Source: Actinomycetota bacterium
Lineage (GTDB): Bacteria > Actinomycetota > Acidimicrobiia > Acidimicrobiales > Ilumatobacteraceae
Assembly (NCBI GenBank): GCA_963169665.1
Contig: CAUJET010000174.1
Location: 1 to 61,401 of the forward strand
Reading direction: 5' to 3'
Length of the DNA: 61,401 bases
Positions 41,561 through 50,349 of the stretch are shown in pieces. Positions within the stretch are counted from its first letter, which is position 1. The number at the start of each line of letters is the position of its first letter. The notes under the pieces are model-generated. The model was not told the DNA's origin. It worked only from the letters and a program-made list of their open reading frames with translations, and did no database searches. A program made the translations under genes and the position numbers.

Positions 41561-42451
41561 TCAGGAGAGCACGTCGGCCAACGCCTGCACCACGCTGCTC
41601 GGACCCGATGCGGTCGTGAGCCGGGCACCCACCCGTCGGGCGAACGCCTCGGCCTCGTCGCTGTCGCCCTCGGGCGCCACGATCACGAGCTCGTCGAGTC
41701 CGCGGGCGGCCACCAGGGGATCGCCCTCGACCGTGGAGCGACAGTCGCTCAGCAGGATCGCCACCTTCCGGCCGGCGCGACTGCGACCGAGCTGCTCGCC
41801 CGCCACCATCAGTGCACCGGCGAGGTCGGTCGTACCGAACCCGCGCAGCGACAGCACGTCGTTCACCACCTGCTCGCCCGACTTCTGCACGTCCTGGCTC
41901 TTGGCCACCACGACGTCCTTGCCGAACGCGAGCACGCTGTAGTCGACCGGCGAACGCCAGGCCACGGCGGCCGCGGCGACGGCCGACGTGGCGAGCGGCT
42001 TGCCGCCCATCGACCCACTGCGGTCGACCATCAGACACAGCGCGGTCCCCGGCTGCACCCAACCCCGGATGCGCAGGCGCTCGGCGTCGACACGGCGGGG
42101 ATCGCCGCCGGCGTCGACGATCGCCTCCATGCTGGCGTCGATGTCGAGGTCGCCCGCATCGGGTCGGTACCGCTGCTCGACCAACTTGCCGACGCCCTTC
42201 GGCCGAGTTGGTCCTCGCCGGCTGATCTCGAGGAACAACCGACCCGCCAACCGCCTGGCCAACTCGCGCAGCTTGGGGTCGGTGGCCGCGGTGAGGTCGG
42301 CGAGCATCGCCATCGTCTCGTCCGGGTCGTCGCGCATCGAGTCGTCGAGCGCCGCCTCGTCGAGCTCGCCCACCTCGGGCGACACCTGCTCGAACCGCGG
42401 GTTGCGCGCCAGCTCACGCCGTGACGTGGTCTTCTTCTGCGCCTGGGACAC
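41561..42451 (-). CDS. VWA-domain protein (MoxR-associated)
   Basis: 296 residues from a GTG at 42451; the frame has no better start between it and an upstream TGA. The N-terminal half is an acidic helical region (ELDEAALDDSMRDDPDETMA). A von Willebrand A domain at about 135-290 has the MIDAS motif DRSGSMGG and the later GTTDLAGAL and ILLSDCRS. It pairs with the MoxR AAA+ ATPase immediately upstream, 44 bp away. Such MoxR/VWA pairs assist in metal insertion or assembly of protein complexes. The partner target is unknown. Confidence 0.9.
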   Translation of the reverse strand: MSQAQKKTTSRRELARNPRFEQVSPEVGELDEAALDDSMRDDPDETMAMLADLTAATDPKLRELARRLAGRLFLEISRRGPTRPKGVGKLVEQRYRPDAGDLDIDASMEAIVDAGGDPRRVDAERLRIRGWVQPGTALCLMVDRSGSMGGKPLATSAVAAAAVAWRSPVDYSVLAFGKDVVVAKSQDVQKSGEQVVNDVLSLRGFGTTDLAGALMVAGEQLGRSRAGRKVAILLSDCRSTVEGDPLVAARGLDELVIVAPEGDSDEAEAFARRVGARLTTASGPSSVVQALADVLS

Positions 42452-42495
42452 GGCCTCTTCGGCCTCGGTGCCCTCCTTCGCCCGCGGCGGTTGCT

Positions 42496-43446
42496 TCAGC
42501 GGGAGTTGGTGGCCCCGGTCGGGGCTCCATCTTTTCCCTCATCACCCACACCGTCGCCGTCGCCTGCGACCCGGCCGAAGATCTCTTCCCACAGCTCGGT
42601 GATGATGCCCTCGCTGGTGCGCTGCGATCCCTCGCGCAACCGCACCCGGCCCGACAGCGACACGATCGCCGCGTCGAGCCCCACGCTCGGCTGCTGCGGC
42701 AGCTGGCCACGCAGCTCCGAGAGCGACTTGGCCACGAGTGCGATGTCGATCGCACCACGCACCGACGACCCCACGCGCAGATCGGCATGGTCGCGGGTGC
42801 GCCGCACCAGCTCGACCACCTTGCCGAGCCACTCGGGATCGGCGGCCGCCACACCGAGTGCGGCGACGGCCTGCTGCACGATCGCGACCTCGTCGGGCGC
42901 ACTCTGGTACGACATCGACAGCCGGCACATGCGGTCGTACACCGCGCTCGAGATGCGGGCCGTGCCGACGGCGTCGAACGGGTTCATCGCCGCGACGAGC
43001 CGGAACCCGGGGGCGCACGCCACCTTGCCGAGGCGAGGCACATGGAGTTCCTGCTCGGACATCACCGTGATCAGGACGTTGAGGGTCTCCTCCGGGATCC
43101 GGTTGATCTCCTCGACGTACAGCAGCGAGCCGTCGGTCATCGCCGTCACCAGCGGGCCGTCGACGAACACGTCGGGCGTGTAGCCGTCGGTGAGCACCCG
43201 GGCCGGATCGAAGTGGCCCACCAGGCGGGCGGGCGTGAGCTCGGCATTGCCCTCGACGAACTCGAACCCGATGCCGAGCTCGTGCGCGACGGCACGCAAC
43301 AACGTGCTCTTGCCCGTGCCCGGAGGCCCTTCCAACACGATGTGGCGGTCGGCGGCCAGCGCCGCCACCACCAGTTCCAGCTCGCGACGACGCCCGACGA
43401 CCTGCCCGAGCAGCCGGTCGACGAGCCCCGCCGACGTGGATGTCAT
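42496..43446 (-). CDS. MoxR-type AAA+ ATPase
   Basis: 316 residues. Walker A GPPGTGKST at 40-48, Walker B SLLYVEEINRIPEETLN, sensor 1 LVAAMNPFD and the C-terminal lid. The family acts as a chaperone with VWA proteins. The start is the ATG at 43446. It is the first gene of a MoxR-VWA pair and lies 11 bp downstream of the stop of the alcohol dehydrogenase at 43458, so the three could be one transcript from the promoter at 44605. Confidence 0.93.
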   Translation of the reverse strand: MTSTSAGLVDRLLGQVVGRRRELELVVAALAADRHIVLEGPPGTGKSTLLRAVAHELGIGFEFVEGNAELTPARLVGHFDPARVLTDGYTPDVFVDGPLVTAMTDGSLLYVEEINRIPEETLNVLITVMSEQELHVPRLGKVACAPGFRLVAAMNPFDAVGTARISSAVYDRMCRLSMSYQSAPDEVAIVQQAVAALGVAAADPEWLGKVVELVRRTRDHADLRVGSSVRGAIDIALVAKSLSELRGQLPQQPSVGLDAAIVSLSGRVRLREGSQRTSEGIITELWEEIFGRVAGDGDGVGDEGKDGAPTGATNSR

Positions 43447-43457
43447 GAGGCGACGGC

Positions 43458-44567
43458 TCAGTCGTACTTCATGACGCCGCGGAGGTTGGTGCCTGCCCGC
43501 ATGGCGTCGTAGCCGTCGTTCACGCCGTCGAGCGTGTACTCGGTGGTGACCAGACCGTCGAGGTCGAGCTGACCTTCACGGTAGAGACCGATGAGCTTCG
43601 GGATGTCGGCGCGGGGGTTGCCCGACCCGAACAGCGACCCGACGAGCTGCTTCTCCATCAGGGTGAGGTCGAGCAGGCTCATCGACGCCGAGTACTCGAG
43701 CGCCGGGTGGATGTTGGTGACGACCACACGACCGCGCTTGGCGGCCAACGCCATCGCCGAACCGATCACCTCGCCGGAACCGACGCCCATGGTCATGATG
43801 ACCTTGTTGGCCATCGTGCCCCAGGTGAGCTCCTGGATACCGGGGAGGGCCTCCTCCATCGACGAGAACGTGTGGGTGGCGCCGAACTCCATCGCCTTCT
43901 CACGCTTGAACTCGACCGGGTCGATCGCGATCACGCGCTTCGCACCGGCGAGCTTGGCGCCCTGGATGGCGTTGGCACCGATGCCACCGACGCCGACGAC
44001 GGCCACGGTGTCGCCGGGCTTCACCTCGGCGGCGTACACCGCCGAGCCCCAACCGGTGACCACGCCGCAGCCGAGGAGGCAGGCGCGGTCGAGCGGGACG
44101 TCCTTGTCGATCTTGATGCAGCTGGCCTCGTTCACCACGGTGTGATGGGCGAAGGTGCCGAGCATGCACATGAGGCCGAGGTCGGTGCCCTTGGCGTGGT
44201 GGCGGGCGGTGCCGTCGATCTGGCGGCCGAGGCCCATGAGCGCGCCGAGGTCGCACAGGTTGGAGTGGCCGGTGGAGCAGCTGGGGCAACGGCCGCAGCT
44301 GGGGATGAACCCGAACACGACATGGTCGCCGGGGGCGAGCCAGCTGACGCCCTCGCCCACTTCCTGCACCACGCCGGCGCCCTCGTGGCCACCGATGATC
44401 GGCAGTGCGAACGGCAGGTCGCCGGTCATCAGGTGCTCGTCGGAGTGGCACATGCCGCTCGCGGCGATCTTCACCAGCACCTCACCCGGCTTGGGCGGAT
44501 CGAGCTCGATCTCCTCCACGCTCCACGGCGTGTTGACTTCCCAGAGAATGGCAGCCTTGGTCTTCAC
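43458..44567 (-). CDS. Zinc alcohol dehydrogenase, NDMA-dependent (Rxyl_3153-like) type, second copy
   Basis: 369 residues from a GTG at 44567. Same architecture as the gene at 38870: GMCHSDEH, GGHEGAG, structural cysteines CGRCPSCSTGHSNLC, catalytic Cys in GCGVVTGWGSA and VGVGGIGANAI. The two are clear paralogues; both carry the identical string AIDPxEFKREKAMEFGATHTFSSMEEA. This copy lacks the 14-residue insertion. Probable coupling to mycofactocin follows from the family. It has a leadered promoter with a palindrome over the -35. Confidence 0.92.
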   Translation of the reverse strand: MKTKAAILWEVNTPWSVEEIELDPPKPGEVLVKIAASGMCHSDEHLMTGDLPFALPIIGGHEGAGVVQEVGEGVSWLAPGDHVVFGFIPSCGRCPSCSTGHSNLCDLGALMGLGRQIDGTARHHAKGTDLGLMCMLGTFAHHTVVNEASCIKIDKDVPLDRACLLGCGVVTGWGSAVYAAEVKPGDTVAVVGVGGIGANAIQGAKLAGAKRVIAIDPVEFKREKAMEFGATHTFSSMEEALPGIQELTWGTMANKVIMTMGVGSGEVIGSAMALAAKRGRVVVTNIHPALEYSASMSLLDLTLMEKQLVGSLFGSGNPRADIPKLIGLYREGQLDLDGLVTTEYTLDGVNDGYDAMRAGTNLRGVMKYD

Positions 44568-44604
44568 GTGGACCCCCCAGAGGTCGTAGTCGACAGTGAT
44601 CGGG

Positions 44605-44638
44605 ACGTTAGCCAGTCGACTGCACGACTGTCACAGTC
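44605..44638 (-). promoter_or_regulatory. Candidate promoter and operator of alcohol dehydrogenase 2
   Basis: Minus strand GTGACA, 18-nt spacer, TAACGT (44605-44634). The 13-bp palindrome GACTGTCACAGTC (44626-44638) covers the -35, and CAGTCGACTG (44613-44622) lies in the spacer. The leader is about 37 nt. Confidence 0.45.
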
Positions 44639-44678
44639 GGCGACGGGTTCGACTCAGACGATCGACGTCGGAACGCGG

Positions 44679-46670
44679 TCAGGCAGCAGGCGACGGCCGC
44701 CAGCCGCCGAGTTCGGCGGGCAGGTCGCAGTCGCTCACCAGGTGCAGCACCTGCACCGCCCGGGTCATCGCCACGTAGAGCAGGCGGGCACCACGGTGCT
44801 CGCCGCCGTCGGCGACGATCTCGGCCGGGTTCACCACCACCACGCCGTCGAACTCCAGACCCTTCACGGCCTCGGCGCCGAAGATCGGCACCTCGTCGCG
44901 CTCGAGGTGCTGCACCCGCCGGCACGCCCGCAGCCCGTGGGTGCTCAGCGCCTCGTCGATCGCGTCGTAGAGACGGTCGGGCGCCACGATCCCGGTGTTG
45001 TGGTGCCGATGACGCACCGACACCACCTCGGTCGCGACCGCTGCCGCCAGCTGTTCGGCGTCGACCCGCACCACCACCGGCTCACCACCGTCGACGCGCA
45101 CGCTCGTGCTGGCCATGGTCGACACGCCGGTGTGCGGCAGCAGCCGGTTGGCCACGTCGAGGATGGGGCCCGGCACGCGGTAGCCGATCGTCAGGTGCGC
45201 GACCGATCCCGCTGCCCGGGTGAGGTGGCCGAGTGCGACGTCCCAGTCGTCCTGACCGGCGGGCGTGGTCGACTGCGCCAAATCGCCGAGCACCGTCATC
45301 GAGCCCGTCGGGCTCCGCCGACCGATCACGCGCAGCGCGACCGCCGAGTGGTCCTGGGCCTCGTCGACCACCACGTGACCGAACGTGAACGGGGTGCCGT
45401 TCAACAAGGTGTTGGCCTCGTCGACCAGCAACTGATCGGCGGCGGTCCACCGACGCTTCTTGCCCGAAGGGCCGAAGCCGTGCTCGGCGAGCAGTTGGTC
45501 GACGAGCTTCGCCGGCTGCACCGCCGGCCAGCACTTCGTGAGCAACGGGCGCAACACGTCCATCTTCGAGTACGCGCCGTCCTTGCCCGTGCGCTGCAGC
45601 AGCACCCGGTCGATGATCGGCTTGAGCGACTCGCGACGCCGGTTGACGGGCAGGTTGCCGTTCAACGCCAGCGTGATCCACTCGCCGATCTCGTCGGCCT
45701 CGAACACGAGCGTGCGTGCGCCGAACGGCTGGCGCACCGGTTCGGTCGGCAGCTGCACGTGGCGGGTGACCGCTGCCTCGAGTGCGGCGAGCATCTCGGG
45801 CGAGCCCTTGGCCCGACGGGCGTCGTCGGGGTCGGTGCCGTCCATCGTCTCGAGCCGTGGGATGCACAGGTCGAGCACCGTGCGCTGTTGCACGCTGCGC
45901 TCGCCGAGCGACGGCAGCACGTTGCCGATGTAGTCGAGGAACACCGCGTTCGGCCCCACCACCAGCACGCCGTCGCGCACGAGCCGGCGGCGGTGCTCGA
46001 ACAGCAGGTACGCGGCACGGTGCAGGCCGACCGCGGTCTTGCCGGTGCCGGGGCCGCCCTGCACCACGAGGCACTGGTCGATCGGGGCGCGGATCACCAC
46101 GTCCTGCTCGGCCTGGATCGTGGCGACGATCTCGCGCATCGCACCGGTGCGGGCCGCCCCGATCTCTGCGAGCACCGGGTCGGGCACGCCGCTGGCGGCC
46201 TCCGCCGCGTCGGGGTCGTCGAGGTGCTCGTCGAGGTAGGCGGCGAGCTCGCCCTCCACCAGCGTGAACCGCCGGCGGTGTGCCAGGCCCAGCGGGTCGA
46301 CGCCGGTGGCCCGGTAGAACGGCGCAGCGATCGGAGCACGCCAGTCGACCACCACCGGCTCGTGCTGGTCGTCCTCGATGTGCCGTCGCCCGATGTAGTA
46401 CGTGTCGCGGGTGGCCCCGACCGGCGCGTCGGTGCGCAGCTCCTCGGTGATGCGGCCGAAGAAGTCGCCCGCACCCGGGGTCTGGAGATCCTCCAACGCC
46501 TCGGCCACCGTGACCTCGACGTACTCCTTGGTGATCGCGTCGGCCGATGCGTCGGGATCGACGCTCGAGAACCGCTCGATCATCGCGTCGCGGCAGGCGC
46601 GCGAGAACCGCAGGCGGTCTTGCTCGAGTTCGAGCTCGGGGAACGGATCGGCGGTCAGGTCGGCGGTCAC
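44679..46670 (-). CDS. HelD-like superfamily 1 helicase/RNA polymerase recycling ATPase
   Basis: 663 residues from a GTG at 46670, chosen because it does not overlap the upstream gene as the frame from 46805 would. Motifs: VVVDWRAPIAAPFYRAT (the HelD-specific region near 110), Walker A GGPGTGKTA near 205, VVDEAQDHS, TVLGDLAQS, and motif VI-like GLEFDGVVVVNP and LLYVAMTRA. HelD proteins remove stalled RNA polymerase from DNA, and some actinobacterial forms give rifampicin tolerance. The N-terminal coiled coil is short here. Confidence 0.9.
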   Translation of the reverse strand: MTADLTADPFPELELEQDRLRFSRACRDAMIERFSSVDPDASADAITKEYVEVTVAEALEDLQTPGAGDFFGRITEELRTDAPVGATRDTYYIGRRHIEDDQHEPVVVDWRAPIAAPFYRATGVDPLGLAHRRRFTLVEGELAAYLDEHLDDPDAAEAASGVPDPVLAEIGAARTGAMREIVATIQAEQDVVIRAPIDQCLVVQGGPGTGKTAVGLHRAAYLLFEHRRRLVRDGVLVVGPNAVFLDYIGNVLPSLGERSVQQRTVLDLCIPRLETMDGTDPDDARRAKGSPEMLAALEAAVTRHVQLPTEPVRQPFGARTLVFEADEIGEWITLALNGNLPVNRRRESLKPIIDRVLLQRTGKDGAYSKMDVLRPLLTKCWPAVQPAKLVDQLLAEHGFGPSGKKRRWTAADQLLVDEANTLLNGTPFTFGHVVVDEAQDHSAVALRVIGRRSPTGSMTVLGDLAQSTTPAGQDDWDVALGHLTRAAGSVAHLTIGYRVPGPILDVANRLLPHTGVSTMASTSVRVDGGEPVVVRVDAEQLAAAVATEVVSVRHRHHNTGIVAPDRLYDAIDEALSTHGLRACRRVQHLERDEVPIFGAEAVKGLEFDGVVVVNPAEIVADGGEHRGARLLYVAMTRAVQVLHLVSDCDLPAELGGWRPSPAA

Positions 46671-46764
46671 AGGGCTGTCGACCCTAACTGCGTCGGGCCG
46701 CGCACCGTCGGCGATTTCCGAAGTGCACGGCGGGGCCACGCGTGGCCTGCGCCGTGTCGGCAGT

Positions 46765-48150
46765 TCAGACGTCGTTGGTCTCGAGCCGCAGGGCGCCGGC
46801 GACATGCAGTCGGAAGCGGCCGCGGCCGGTCTTCTCGATCCGGACCGGTGCCCCGTGTTCGTCGAGTCGCCGCTTCAACAGGATCAGTCGGCTCTCGAGG
46901 TTGTCCTTGAAGCCCGGCATCTCCAGCGTCGGATCCAGCCGCAGCTCCTTGTTCGTGAAGTCGACGCGACCGTCGCTCGCGTGATGGCGCAACAGCGACC
47001 ACAGGATCCGGCCGGCCACGCCCTTGATCACGTAGTCGTGCCCGAGGAACACACTGCCGTCGACGGGGAAGAAGCGGAACACGAGCTCCGGCCCGACCGG
47101 ACCCGACAGGGGCGATCCCTGCGATCTCGGGGGCGCCGGCGAGCTCGGGCGGGTCGGACCGTCGTCGCGCTCGAGGGCCCGTTCGTGCTCGATCGCCGCG
47201 GCGAGCTGCGACGCCACGATCGACAACAGGTGCTCGTCCGACGGTCCGAACGCGACCGGGTCGACGCTGTCGACCACCAGGACCCCCACCAGCTCGCCGG
47301 CGGTCACGGCCGGCACCGCCAGTCGGCTCTGCGCACCGTTCAGCACCGGCAACGACACCTCGCGTACCGCGTGCACCGAACCCTCGTAGCCGGAACGCAT
47401 CGAGTTCGAGTACTTCGTCATCTGGCCGAGGTGGCCGGCGCGCATCGGCGAGCACCGAGCGGCAGCCATGCCGACGAGCCCCTCCCCCAGGGCGACCTCG
47501 GCACCGACACTGTCGCTCGCGAACCCGCGAGCGCCGATCGAGTACAGCGTCCGCCCCTCCTCGTCGACCAGCAGCAGGATCGAGTGCGAATACCCGAGCA
47601 GCTGGTCGAGCGCATCGAGCGCCACGTCGACGATCACGTCGACATCGCCGGCGCGGGCGATGCGCGCGGAGATCTCCGCCATCGCCGCGAGATCACCGAC
47701 CGGATCTCGCGGCGGGGGCGGCGGCAGGTACGTCCCCGCCGGGTTCGGTGGCAGCACACGGATGTCGACCACGCGGAAGATGTCGGCGGCGCGCAGCCGG
47801 AACACGTCCTGCATCCCCGTGAGCGACGCGAGCACGTCGATGTCCGTGCGCAGCCGCTCGAACACGTGCCCTCGACGTTCGGTGCGTTCGTACACGAGGG
47901 AGATGCGGTACTCGTCGTGGGTGATCGGGTCCATCAGCAGCACGCTCGCCCGCGGGTTGGCCGCGAGGTTCCGCGAGGTCTTCGACATGAACTGGTTGGA
48001 GATCGCGATCCGCTCGTCGTCCACCTTGTGCGCCCGGGACAGGTACGTCACGTTGGGCGTGCCGTCGGCCGAGGTGGTGGCCATCACCATCGGGATCGCG
48101 CCACCGAAGCAACGGTCGAGATCGCGCAGGGTCGGTCGAGCGTCGCTCAT
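46765..48150 (-). CDS. PNPOx-GAF-winged-helix fusion regulator
   Basis: 461 residues. Residues 1-140 are a split-barrel PNPOx fold (FGGAIPMVMATTSADGTPNVTYLSR). Residues about 155-315 are a GAF sensor (GYSHSILLLVDEEGRTLYSIGARG, SRLAVPAVTAGELVGVLVVDSVDP). A Ser/Pro linker leads to a C-terminal domain (about 375-455, IKGVAGRILWSLLRHHASDGRVDFTNKELRLD) that looks like an OmpR/winged-helix DNA-binding fold. Function not described to my knowledge; a flavin- or heme-reporting sensory regulator is plausible. It overlaps the next gene's stop by 4 nt, forming an operon with 48147-48677. Confidence 0.8.
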   Translation of the reverse strand: MSDARPTLRDLDRCFGGAIPMVMATTSADGTPNVTYLSRAHKVDDERIAISNQFMSKTSRNLAANPRASVLLMDPITHDEYRISLVYERTERRGHVFERLRTDIDVLASLTGMQDVFRLRAADIFRVVDIRVLPPNPAGTYLPPPPPRDPVGDLAAMAEISARIARAGDVDVIVDVALDALDQLLGYSHSILLLVDEEGRTLYSIGARGFASDSVGAEVALGEGLVGMAAARCSPMRAGHLGQMTKYSNSMRSGYEGSVHAVREVSLPVLNGAQSRLAVPAVTAGELVGVLVVDSVDPVAFGPSDEHLLSIVASQLAAAIEHERALERDDGPTRPSSPAPPRSQGSPLSGPVGPELVFRFFPVDGSVFLGHDYVIKGVAGRILWSLLRHHASDGRVDFTNKELRLDPTLEMPGFKDNLESRLILLKRRLDEHGAPVRIEKTGRGRFRLHVAGALRLETNDV

Positions 48151-48677
48151 GCCGACGTCACCCGTGCGCCCGCCTCCGGCCCGGCCGACTGGTCGAAGGC
48201 CTCCACGACATCGAACTCGACCGAGATCACCTCGATCGGCAGCATCCGTCGCAGCTGTTCCACCGGGTTGCGATCGACCTCATGGATGGCCTCCAGGAAC
48301 AGGTCGCTCTGGTGGGCCATCAGCGCCAGGTCGGTCTCGTCCGCAGGCCCGCTCCAGGTGATCGGGCCCTTCACCTGCACGGCCGCCAGCGTGCGCACGT
48401 CGGCGCCGGTCACCGCGATCGTCCGGCCCGGACGGAGGCCCGCCACGACTCGCTCGTCGTCAGCGCTCATCGTGCAGCGGATGCGCTTGCTCGCTTCGTC
48501 GACCACTCGGATCGCCCACGCCCGCTCGGCCTGCGGCTCGCCCTCGGGCGTCGTCACGCCCACGATCAGTCCACACCCGCGATCGAGCATGGTCAGCAAC
48601 CTGACGGCGAACGACGACGGGGTCGCGAGCCCGCCGGGCCGCCCCTGAACGGTGGAGGTGGAGTCGGATCGGTCCAC
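48147..48677 (-). CDS. Small PNPOx-like split-barrel protein
   Basis: 176 residues from a GTG at 48677; the frame is open to 48746 and the start is not certain. The core (LLTMLDRGCGLIVGVTTPEGEPQAERAWAIRV, IRCTMSADDERVVAGLRPGRTIAVTG, VQVKGPITWSG) resembles PNPOx-like general-stress proteins. It is the first gene of a pair with the PNPOx-GAF-winged-helix protein (ATGA overlap at 48147-48150), so the two may share a cofactor or signal. Confidence 0.7.
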   Translation of the reverse strand: MDRSDSTSTVQGRPGGLATPSSFAVRLLTMLDRGCGLIVGVTTPEGEPQAERAWAIRVVDEASKRIRCTMSADDERVVAGLRPGRTIAVTGADVRTLAAVQVKGPITWSGPADETDLALMAHQSDLFLEAIHEVDRNPVEQLRRMLPIEVISVEFDVVEAFDQSAGPEAGARVTSA

Positions 48678-48756
48678 GGCGATCGATCGTAGAAGACCGA
48701 CCGGACACCACTGCGAACCGCCCGACCGGCGCCCAGAGGGGCCCATCCACGGCGGT

Positions 48757-48774
48757 GAGGGTTCCTTGAGGGTT
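48757..48774 (+). promoter_or_regulatory. GAGGGTT direct repeats, 11-bp spacing
   Basis: GAGGGTT at 48757-48763 and 48768-48774, upstream of the hemerythrin gene. An 11-bp period is typical of OmpR/PhoB-type regulator sites. Confidence 0.3.
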
Positions 48775-48839
48775 TTCTCACGAGGCCGTCAGGGGCCTTT
48801 CAGGAACGCCGATCCGGCCGTTCGTCCACCATCGAACAC

Positions 48840-49616
48840 ATGACGAACCACACCACATCACGCACCTTCATCACCGCTCCCGACCCGCTCCTCGACCCGC
48901 TCGTCGACCGTGGGACCCACCTCCCGACGATCGCAGTCGATCTCTACCGCGACATCCACAAGGGCATCCGTGCCGAGTTGTTCGCCGTCACCCTCGAGGC
49001 CGGCAGCATCGACCCGGAGCAACGCGACGACCGTCTCGCGCTCGCCGACCACGTGTCGAGCATGCGCCAGGTGCTCGAGTCGCACGCCCACCACGAGGAC
49101 GCCTTCATCGAGCCGCAGCTCTGGTCGCACCTGCCCGAGTTGGCGGAGAAGATCGCCGCCGACCACGGCACGCTCGAGCCCCGCTTCGCCGCGATCGACG
49201 AACTGGCGACCCAGCTGACCGACGCCCCCGACGCGGCCACCGACGTCCGTCGACTGATGCTCCACCTCCACCACGAGCTCAGCGGCTTCACGAGCGCCTA
49301 CCTCGCCCACCAACTGGTCGAGGAGCGGGTCGTGATGCCCGCCCTCGAGGCCGCGATCGGCATCGAGGCCACCCTCGCGATCCACGTCGGCATCGTCAGC
49401 TCGATCCCGCCGGTCGAGATGGCCCGGAGCCTGTCGTTCATGCTGCCGGCGATGAACGCCGACGACCGAGCCGAACTGCTCGGCGGGATCCGCGCCGGCG
49501 CTCCGGCAGAAGCCTTCGCCGGCGTGCTCGATCTCGCCCGCTCGGTGCTCGAGCCGGCCGACTTCGTCGCCACCACGGCCCGCCTCGGCCGGACCGCTGC
49601 GGCGGTGACGTCGTGA
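48840..49616 (+). CDS. Hemerythrin-domain protein
   Basis: 258 residues. A four-helix bundle with the hemerythrin-type His/Glu ligands spread through IRAEL, ESHAHHEDAFIEP, AADHGTLEPRF and LHLHHELSGFTSAYLAHQLVEERVVMP. The C-terminal helices (LDLARSVLEPADFVATTAR) extend beyond the bundle. A diiron oxygen- or NO-binding or storage role is likely. The ATG at 48840 follows a region with GAGGGTT repeats; the stop overlaps the next gene (GTGA). Confidence 0.9.
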   Translation: MTNHTTSRTFITAPDPLLDPLVDRGTHLPTIAVDLYRDIHKGIRAELFAVTLEAGSIDPEQRDDRLALADHVSSMRQVLESHAHHEDAFIEPQLWSHLPELAEKIAADHGTLEPRFAAIDELATQLTDAPDAATDVRRLMLHLHHELSGFTSAYLAHQLVEERVVMPALEAAIGIEATLAIHVGIVSSIPPVEMARSLSFMLPAMNADDRAELLGGIRAGAPAEAFAGVLDLARSVLEPADFVATTARLGRTAAAVTS

Positions 49617-50272
49617 GCCCGCGTGCCCAACACCGACCCGCGCCGGCGATCATCGCGTCTGGCTGCACCGCACCGGCGGCCGCCGGTCGACACACACCCG
49701 GCCCTCGGCGCGCCGCCGGCCGTCTGCTGGGCACCGGCCTCGTCGGCCTCGCGCTGATCGCAACCGCCTGCGGCGACGACGATTCGGCCACCGTCACCAC
49801 GGTGGCCGAGACCCCTGCGACGTCGGCCGCCACCGGCCCGACCGTCACCGTCCGTGCCGTCGACTTCGCCTTTCAGGACCTGCCCACCGCAGTGACCGCC
49901 GGGACGCGCTTCACGCTCGACAACACCGCAGCGACCGAGATGCACGAGATGGTCGCCATCCCGATCGCTGCCGACGAGACCCGTCCCATCGGCGAACTCG
50001 TCCGGGACGACCTCGAGGCACTCCTCACCTCTGCCCCGCCGGCATTCGTGGTGCTCGCCCCGCCGGGCGAGGCCGACCCGATCACGGCCGTCGGCGACGG
50101 GGTGCTGACCTCACCGGGGCGGTACGCGCTGGTGTGCATGATCCCGACCGGCGTCGACCCCGGCGTCTACCTGGACGCCGCGGCAGCGTCGAACGGCGGG
50201 CCACCGCAGGTCGAGGGCGGGCCGCCCCACGTCGCCCACGGGATGTTCGCCGAGATCACCGTGACGGGCTGA
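49613..50272 (+). CDS. Cupredoxin-like lipoprotein
   Basis: 219 residues from a GTG at 49613 that overlaps the hemerythrin stop. A long N-terminal cytoplasmic tail precedes the signal peptide and lipobox LIATAC near Cys53. The mature part is a cupredoxin-like beta-sandwich (VTVRAVDFAFQDLP, TRFTLDNTAATEMHEMV) with possible copper ligands His in TEMHEM, Cys in LVCMIPTGVD and His/Met in HVAHGM. Coupled translation with the hemerythrin gene suggests a joint role in metal or oxygen chemistry at the envelope. Ends 77 bp before mftA. Confidence 0.85.
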   Translation: MSPRAQHRPAPAIIASGCTAPAAAGRHTPGPRRAAGRLLGTGLVGLALIATACGDDDSATVTTVAETPATSAATGPTVTVRAVDFAFQDLPTAVTAGTRFTLDNTAATEMHEMVAIPIAADETRPIGELVRDDLEALLTSAPPAFVVLAPPGEADPITAVGDGVLTSPGRYALVCMIPTGVDPGVYLDAAAASNGGPPQVEGGPPHVAHGMFAEITVTG

Positions 50273-50302
50273 CGTCGTTCGAGCCGAACCGTGGTGACGA
50301 CC

Positions 50303-50337
50303 AGCGGCCGGGAGGGCCTCCGACGCTCCCGGCCGCT
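50303..50337. terminator. 12-bp inverted repeat between the cupredoxin gene and mftA
   Basis: AGCGGCCGGGAG (50303-50314) and CTCCCGGCCGCT (50326-50337) with an 11-nt loop. It fits a terminator for the upstream operon, and its last base is the first base of the candidate mftA -10, so it may also be an operator. Confidence 0.6.
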
Positions 50338-50342
50338 ACGCT
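50337..50342 (+). promoter_or_regulatory. Candidate -10 hexamer TACGCT of mftA
   Basis: Lies 7 nt before the ATG at 50350, as in the other leaderless-looking genes here. Confidence 0.4.
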
Positions 50343-50349
50343 CGCGCAC

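Noticed and set aside
43707..46910. A 1067-residue open frame on the plus strand
   Set aside because: Antisense to the alcohol dehydrogenase and HelD genes; no recognisable domains.
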